Part shown: positions 57,351-64,000 of the stretch, piece by piece
Position numbering within the stretch: position 1 is the stretch's first letter
Layout of the letters: each line of letters starts with the position of its first letter
Source: Amphiura filiformis
Lineage: Eukaryota > Echinodermata > Ophiuroidea > Amphilepidida > Amphiuridae
DNA length: 64,000 bases
Direction: 5' to 3'
Assembly (NCBI RefSeq): GCF_039555335.1
Contig: NC_092642.1
Span: 14,084,243 to 14,148,242, forward strand
Made by a program: the position numbers and the translations under genes
Notes under the pieces: generated by a model
Database searches by the model: none
What the model was told of the DNA's origin: nothing
What the model saw: the letters and a program-made list of their open reading frames with translations, nothing else

Positions 57351-57835
57351 GGCCTATACATCATGTACGTAGCAAACATGGATTTTTCCCAGTTACAGGT
57401 GAGACAAAATGATCTGTCCCCAACGTTATAATAATCTACATGATACAAATGTATCTTATTTATACTATATGTGTGTGAATGTACTGTATTCTGGTATTCA
57501 TTCCATTAAGTGCCCAGTAACTGATTTTGTTAAATTAGTTTAAATTGCAAAACAACACCAAATACAGGGTTCGAAGTTGCAAAAGAACACAGATTGTTTT
57601 ATCCAAGAAATTATACATTTGCACACTTCGAATCGAAACCGTCATCCCAAATTAATTTTCATAGTTGTGGCAGTAAAATGTTGAAAAGCTCATGTACCTT
57701 GTCTTATCTTATCTTTACTTGAATGGGTGAGTGTACTTAAATAAAGATATAGTTATCTTACTGATATGGTTATCATGACAATTTAGTAAGTTCAGTCAAC
57801 TGGTGCAAACAACTCTAATTTATGTGGTTCGTAAT
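57351..57835. other. Upstream of gene B promoter
   Basis: No further promoter homology to gene A is visible. A small inverted pair gttcgaagt / acttcgaatc (57570, 57625) is the only structure seen. Confidence 0.35.
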
Positions 57836-58038
57836 TAAGGTGGCCCCACACAAAGGTGTGTAAATAACAATGGTTTGTAAATAATACAAATAATATGCAA
57901 TATGCAAATAAGCTCATTAAAATTCATAAATATACAAATAACATGACACAAGACAAGACAGCACATCAGGCCACCATATACTATCACAATACCAAGTTTG
58001 AAGTTGATCAGTTATTGTGTTTATGCTGCAGATTGTAT

Positions 58039-58715
58039 TAAAGGAGTATTTCGTGATCCTAGCATTCTCTTTTAATGACATTTTTCAGTAGATATCCACG
58101 AAAAAAGCTTATTCCCAAAATTTCAGTTGATTCCGATTTTGTGTTTGCGAGTTATGCATGATTATGTGTATTAGGCCGTGTAAAATTAATATTTTGGTTC
58201 TCGTTCCCTCCCTCCTCAATTTCTGGGATTTGTCAGATTTTTTTTGATTTTTTAGATTTTTCAATTTTTTTAGACTTTGGAATGATTTATGAAATCTTCA
58301 TACACATAAATAAGTTTATTAGAGAACAAGGATCACTTCCAAGTCTTTTTGTGGTACTCTAGGGGGTTTATCCCTCAGAATCTCACATTTGAAAAAAAAA
58401 AAGGGCCTCATCGCTTCCTCGAGCACTGTTGGAGAAGACCGAAAACTACTGACAATGCTAATTTTACATTGAAAAAAAAAAAAAAAACACCTCCTCCCTC
58501 ATCAATTCATGAAAATCCTCTGACGAGAACCAAAACATTAATTTTATACGGCCTTACACTGCTCCATAGACAATGTGTTGAAATTCAAATTTCACGATAT
58601 CTTTGCTAAATGAATTAATCTGCAAGAAATTTTTTGAACATGAACATTATGTAGCCAGAGGTTTCAACTGATATAAAAATCTCAATTTTTTTTGAGAAAA
58701 GTGGGGATGATGCTG
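58039..58715. mobile_element. MITE family 1 inserted in the array, itself interrupted
   Basis: Left end aaaggagtatttcgtgatcc; interior and right part (gccagaggttt, aaaagtggggatgatgctg) match 47742-48085 in reverse. Sequence 58174-58553 is foreign to the family. Confidence 0.7.
58174..58553. mobile_element. GGCC-ended MITE nested in MITE family 1
   Basis: ggccgtgtaaaattaatatt ... is inverted at the right end (aattttatacggcc). TTA on both sides (58171-58173, 58554-58556); uninterrupted copies read gtgtattacactg there, so TTA was duplicated on insertion. 380 bases, Harbinger-type signature. Confidence 0.8.
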
Positions 58716-59290
58716 CAGAAGTTGATCGGTCATTGCAATTAAGCTGCAGAGTGGATTAATGAAAATGTAATATTCATAAATTTGCAAATAACAAGACACA
58801 AAACTATACAGCACATCAGGCATCCCCATACTATTAAGTTTGAAGTTGATCGGTCATTGCAATTAAGCTGCAGAGTGGATTAATGAAAATGTAGGCAGAA
58901 TATGCAAATAAGCTTATTAATATTCATAAATTTGCAAATAACATGACACAAAATGATTCAGCACATCAAGCCACCATATCCAATCCCCATGCAAAGTTTA
59001 AAGTTGATCGGTCATTGCGATTAAGCTGCAGAGTGGATTAATGAAAATGTAGGCAAAATATGCAAATAAGCTCATATTCATAAATATACACAAAACTATA
59101 CAGCACATCAGGCCACCATATCCAATCACCATACCAGGTTTGAAGTTATTGCATTGGAGCTGCACTGTGGATTAATTAATTTGATTCTGCCCGACAACCA
59201 GGCAGCCAGCCAGCCAAACAGACACACATACAGCCAGGCAAACAGACAGCCAGCCAAAGAGACAACCATTTGGATGATAATACTCATAAA

Positions 59291-60680
59291 TAGAGTAAAA
59301 AACTACCGTAAATAATTAACCTAATTCAAATTGTTGTCATTTTTGTAATCCTAAATGCATCAAATATGTTACTTGCATGGTCAGAAAAAACACCTGTTTT
59401 CATTTTTGTTTTGCTCATGCACAAATGCAATGCATTTCTTGACCCCTTCTCCCTTTTCTAGAAGTTGCAAGGAACTTAGATCCAAGGTATGATAAGGATT
59501 GAGTCACACACTCTGGAGCCAGCGTTCGAAATAGGGCCGGTTAGCCGGCCATTGGCCTGTAACTTTTTGGCCTGGCCGGCAACTTTTCTGACTGGCATCT
59601 AGTTGCTGACCCGGCTGGCCGGTAACTTTTTAAGGTCAACCCCGGCTGGCCTGTAACTTTTTGAGGCATATTTCGAACACTGTCTGGAGCCAAGTTGTTA
59701 TAAACTAACCTCCAAAAGTATTTGTCAATTCTGATTAAGCAAAACAATGTGGTTCCACAACAAAAATGTCATTGTTGTTATCTTCACCTTCATAAATATT
59801 TTGCAGACAACAATTATACATAAAACAGGATTATGTCTGATTTTCCATTTTTATTTATTATTATTAATTTTTCTTTTAATACCACACACAGTGATCCTGC
59901 ATTATACAATTCATCTTCCAAATTGGAAGGAGAGATACATATAAAATACAAAATGTTTAATTATACATGTACATATCATGCTGAAACCTAAACAAGATGA
60001 TCGAATCTATATAATAGAGTAAAGTAAAGATATTATATTTACAGATTAAAGATATCAATACATGTACTTACACATTTACAATAGTGGCTCAGGAACAATG
60101 TGGGAGGTGGGGGATAATTTTGGTGGTCATGGAACAAGTACTATGGCATAGTAGGGCTCCAAATATTAACATGGGCCAAGTGCCATTGTCCAACCCCATT
60201 TAAAATCTTCCAGAGCCTATATACAAAAAGAGTAAGATTCAAACCAAATTTTGTATCAGCCACTTTTTGTGAAAGTAATCATGTAAATGCAAAGTCATTA
60301 TTATTATATTAAGTCTCAGTAATTATTCACACACAACACACAACATACAAAAATTATACAGTTTTGGAAACTGAGGTAAAGAGTCAAGAAATCTAAAAAT
60401 AAACACAGACTTGGTGTAAAACCACAATTTTGGACAAAATACCTTTATTAATTGCCTTTATTGTTTATTTATTTTTTTGACATTATGTATACATATTCAA
60501 CCTTTAGGCATTTGTTTTTTAATTTAAAGATTACATATTTAAATATAGAAGAGCTACAAATCATGTTTGTTAATAAATCCTCAGAACAGACCCTATAGGG
60601 CATTTACAGTTACGCCATTTAAGGTCTGTTTTGAAGATTTAGGGTTTCAACAACTCTTCCTATACCTTTGTACATGAGCC
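59291..60680. other. Gene-free
   Basis: Holds a minisatellite-like patch (59525-59655: cggctggcc.gtaacttttt four to five times). The rest is AT-rich and unassigned. Confidence 0.4.
59525..59655. repeat. ggcc.gtaactttt short repeats
   Basis: Variants of ggccggtaactttttgaggt repeated within 130 bases, bounded by gttcgaaat and atttcgaacact, an inverted pair. Looks like a small foldback element. Confidence 0.55.
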
Positions 60681-60687
60681 AAGTGTT

Positions 60688-61019
60688 GTTAATCGGTGAT
60701 GAATCTACAGTCCAGTAGCGTATACGCGAACGCAAGGTTACGCGTACGCATGAGCGCGTAAAATTCGTCATGCCTGGAACAAATGCGTAAACATGAACTC
60801 TCTTATAAATGTTGGTGGTAGCAGCTAAATATTACCGCTTTAATCTTTAGTTTCATTGCTGATATCAACAGAGAAATACCGCGATTTTCTTGTAAGGTTG
60901 AGTGGCAATGACAAACGGACATTAAATGTAACAATCATGTGAATTAGAAATCTTTATCTTGTTTTGTTGTTGAAAGGGGTTCAATCATGTTTCACCGTTG
61001 TTCATCACCGATTAACAAC
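60688..61019. repeat. Inverted repeat around a CpG-rich islet
   Basis: gttgttaatcggtgatgaat at 60687-60706 is inverted at 61001-61019; the interior 60715-60780 is cgcgaacgcaaggttacgcg-like. It overlaps the hairpin at 60981. Confidence 0.6.
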
Positions 61020-61140
61020 GGCGCGTCTGCGTGGTTTACTTCGCATGGGCAGATAAAGCTGCCCTCGCGAAGTAAACCACTCAGACGACGCGAACGCATC
61101 GTTGTTAATCGGTGATGAACAACCGTGAAACATGATTGAA
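60981..61140. repeat. Near-perfect hairpin, about 70-base arms
   Basis: tcaatcatgtttcaccgttg ... attaacaac is inverted as gttgttaat ... aaccgtgaaacatgattga; inner arms gtggtttacttcgc / gcgaagtaaaccac. A third copy of one arm lies at 60687. Confidence 0.8.
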
Positions 61141-61324
61141 TCCCTAAATTAAAAATACCATAAATTTATCGTGTATTTCCCTCTAAATGGTGTCACATTA
61201 CCCCAGGAACATTACTTTGAATCATTAATGGCAAAGAGATATGGACCCCTACATTGGCAAAAAAATTGATGCCATACACTGTATGCTTAAAAATGATCAA
61301 AATTAGACCATTTATCACCATTTT

Positions 61325-61660
61325 TATTTGTGAGTGCCCCCCCTGACAAAAAATGAAAGAAAAAGTGCCCCTCTGACAAAAAATAAAAGAGAAAATCAGA
61401 AGGGCAAAAGAAAACAAAATTCAGCCCGTACATGGGCCAAAATAGTGTAAAATGCTAATTTTTGCGTGCTACGTGCGCACATTGTAAAGATAAAGCCCAT
61501 TTCCATCCTGATAATGGACAAAAATACCAACTTTTTGCGCACTACTCGCGCACATCATCCATGTATTGAATGATGCAACTGTAATTTTTTTGTCTGTGCC
61601 CCCGAAATTTTATTTTGCCCCCCCCCCCCCGACCAAAAAAGCTGGCTACGCGCCTGATCT
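61325..61660 (+). repeat. Dispersed repeat, copy 2 (pair with 5842-6185)
   Basis: See the copy at 5842. Here ttgcgtgctacgtgcgcaca and a second, shorter internal repeat (gcgcactactcgcgcacat) are present, and the end reads gctggctacgcgcctga. Confidence 0.6.
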
Positions 61661-61663
61661 ACA

Positions 61664-62246
61664 GTATAATTGAATACCTGAGTGGAAGAAGGGCCCAACT
61701 CCATCAAAACTGTTTTTGAGATATTAAGGAAAAACTTAATATTTGGAAAAGTTTTATAGGCAGAATGTTTTCATCTTCAGTGGACCTTTAATACATGAAT
61801 ATACAATATTACATACATTCCAAATTAAATATGATGTTTCCATGGCAACAATACAGGTCTTAATACGAACTGGAGTTGGGTCCTTCTTCCACTAATATAC
61901 TGCAAGTGCCAGTTTCGTAAGCAGATGTGTTATAAATAGAATAGAAATTTGGTAATTATAGAGGCATGTCAAGAAAGTTTATTGTAGTAAAAAGCAGATT
62001 TCATGGATGAACAAAATTCCTGTTTAACCCAATATTTGTGGAAGAAGGGCCCAACTCCATGGAGTTGGGCCTTTCTACCATGAAAACCATGATTAAGTGT
62101 ACTTGAAAGACTATTTGGAGAGTTGATTTTGGCTCATCTTTCACACACAAGGAAGAACAATCTGCTGGCAATAAAATGCTGGGTCTAACTCATTTGTGTA
62201 AAAAATTGGAGTTGGGCCCTTCTTCCACTCAGGTATTCAATTGTAT
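61664..62246. mobile_element. Element with five alternating copies of one palindromic motif
   Basis: TIRs from attgaatacctgagtggaag at both ends. The motif tggaagaagggcccaactcc occurs at 61683(+), 61870(-), 62040(+), 62061(-) and 62208(-), so several alternative stems are possible. No ORF. Confidence 0.7.
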
Positions 62247-64000
62247 AGCTGGAAACCCGTAATTTTCTATATTAAATATCCTGATCTGTTATATTTGATA
62301 CCAATGTATACTGTATAGTTATAGTTGTCTTCCATCTAGTGATACCAAAATAAGTACAAACATTCCCCACAAAATATTGCTATGGCCAGGTGGTGGCGGA
62401 TGCAATATCACCATTTTGGCTGTCCCCATTGGATCAACACATTAATCATGAAATCTTCACAAACAATTCTAAATGTTATGTGATGTAAAGCAAAATTATG
62501 TTATTCTAAAACCGTTGAGGTGCGACAAAGTACCCCACTGTAAATATGTTGTTTTTCAATATGTAATTGCTAATATAACAGTCTATTTTGAATGGGGCTA
62601 GCATGCAGCCTTGTATTTTCGCCAGTCTCGTACGTCACATGCCGTGTGTCCTATAGGCCTACTGCCTGGCTATGGCGTAAAGGAGAGTGCGCCTTCACGA
62701 AATTGGGAAATCCAAGAAATTATAGGCAAAATATAGAGGCCAATATTGTTAATTCTGCTTTTAAATCCTTGTGTAGTGTTGAGTCTTGAGTTTTGACAAC
62801 CAGTATAATTTCTACACAAATGCCCCAAATCAAAGTTGAGTGCTATGATTTTACACGTAGGTGAATGTGTATTCCATGATCCCACATATACAAATCTTAC
62901 CGTAGTGGTAAAGACTTTTTGGATTTAGCGTAAAGCCGAATAGCTGTAAATACCCATTTTGTTGGATATTATGATAATATACATTTCAAATGAGTGCTCA
63001 TGAATGTTATCAATTTTGTAGAAGGACCAATGGAATGGTACCAAGATTTTCAAACGCTGTTTACTCAGAACAGTAATTTTGTGTATTCGGCACCCTGCCA
63101 TGTTCATAACAATATTTATATAAAAGCAATGTAATAATCAAACCTTAGCAATCATAGTCTCTGAAAGTTTATTTTTTCGGCTTTGGAGTGTCCCTGGACC
63201 TAGACCTAACTGCTAGGATCATTCATGGTTGATTAAAAAAAAAAAAAAAAAATGAAGGCCTATGTGTTTTGAATAAATTTGTACTCATGTCATACTCTAT
63301 TATAATGATTTCAAAATGCAAGCCGAAAAAATGAATAACTTAAGGTAATACACAATTTTAAAGTGTTGCGATTTGGTAGTTCACAACATCTTGCGAATGG
63401 TAGTGAGTTTCGCAAAATTGCATTGCTCATTTCCTTGCTTGAGCGTGTAGAAGAATTCAAATATCACAGAAATACTTTTATAGGTCCTGTGGTTCTTGAG
63501 TTATGTTGTAAAGAGGGCTAAAACAACAACACTTTTGTAAAATGTACATAACTCATTAACAACAATAAATTAAGCAAGTTTTCAAAGTATATGATTTGTA
63601 GAATGAACTTTTGCAAAACATCAAAGTGTTATTTTTCACTAATATATTGATTTAGACAATAAAAATCGATTTTTTTTGGCTGCTTCGACCAACAATACCC
63701 TGTCTACCCTTAAAGCCATATTATTATAACATTTGCTGAGGAAGACGCCCTCACTGAATTTTTAAAATTACTTTTTTACACGATTAAATTGTACTTTATT
63801 AAACCAATATACCCTGCAAAAATTAAGACTCTAGGTGCTGTAGTTTTGTCAAAATCCGAGATTTTGAATAAAACGCCGGAACCGGCGCTTTATTATTACG
63901 ATGGAATTATTAGTCGAACATATACACGATGTTCATAAAACACAGTACGTACACGGCGTGCGGGACGGTGATATACACAACAAAGGGTCGTACCACAACA
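62247..64000. other. Window end, gene-free
   Basis: No supported exon or repeat; an A run at 63235-63252 and AT-rich sequence. Confidence 0.4.

Larger units (their letters stand above)
57836..59290 (+). repeat. Satellite-type array, about 150-base unit, interrupted
   Basis: Units with ttgaagttgatcggtcattg, agctgcagagtggattaatg and gcacatcaggccaccatat recur at about 57985, 58722, 58840, 58995 and 59145. It ends in gccag/caaac repeats. The first unit is split by MITE 58039-58715. Confidence 0.7.

Noticed and set aside
59541..59747. Minus-strand ORF with repeated YRPAG
   Set aside because: It arises from the ggcc.gtaactttt minisatellite patch.

Overview
The window is nuclear DNA of an animal. 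It is AT-rich, has introns of several kilobases and no dense bacterial-type coding, and is packed with hairpin elements (MITEs) and decayed LINEs. The gene content (death effector domains, TRADD-N-like domains, kB-type promoter sites) and the frequent short words taggcctac and tacatgta suggest a marine invertebrate deuterostome such as an echinoderm or hemichordate. That placement is an inference; I could not run a search.

Both recognisable genes lie on the minus strand and are paralogues of each other. Gene B (57.3 to 37.07 kb) reconstructs cleanly: a 5' UTR exon plus nine coding exons whose phases all agree, 2079 coding bases, 692 residues and a stop. Its product reads: N-terminal Gly/Asn/Tyr strand-like motif, Ser-rich segment, basic NLS-like segment, death effector domain (DED) split over two exons, ferredoxin-fold TRADD-N-like domain, short hydrophilic linker, very acidic linker, and a C-terminal Cys-rich (CxCG ... 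VGSxC) domain. Gene A (31.8 to about 1.3 kb) has the same promoter block, 5' UTR exon, N-terminal motif exon, Ser-rich exon, split DED and TRADD-N-like domain. Its C-terminal half differs: a 246-residue disordered linker, then small symmetric phase-1 exons encoding two hydrophobic segments and a tyrosine-containing tail. One joint in gene A, between the Ser-rich exon and the first DED exon, does not close in phase, so an exon is missing or the 5' exons are used alternatively.

The promoter blocks of both genes carry matches to the NF-kB consensus next to CCAAT boxes, and gene A has the block twice in tandem. DED, TRADD-N-like fold, a possible assembly motif and kB control together suggest an inducible innate-immune or cell-death adaptor pair with two different outputs: a membrane form (A) and a possibly nuclear or nucleic-acid-binding form (B).

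The rest is repeats: fragments of non-LTR retrotransposons at 3.5, 6.5, 10.5, 26.6, 27.3 and 34.7-36.4 kb; a decayed plus-strand transposon-like ORF at 25.6-28.0 kb; a Tc1/mariner-type element with about 200-bp inverted repeats at 17.44-19.35 kb; several MITE families, some with readable TTA or TTAA target duplications; a satellite array interrupted by a MITE that is itself interrupted by another MITE (57.8-59.3 kb); and tandem duplications at 37.9-39.4, 41.5-41.8 and 42.7-43.8 kb. No rRNA, functional tRNA, CRISPR or intact plus-strand gene was seen. The last 6.5 kb contain no gene I can support.
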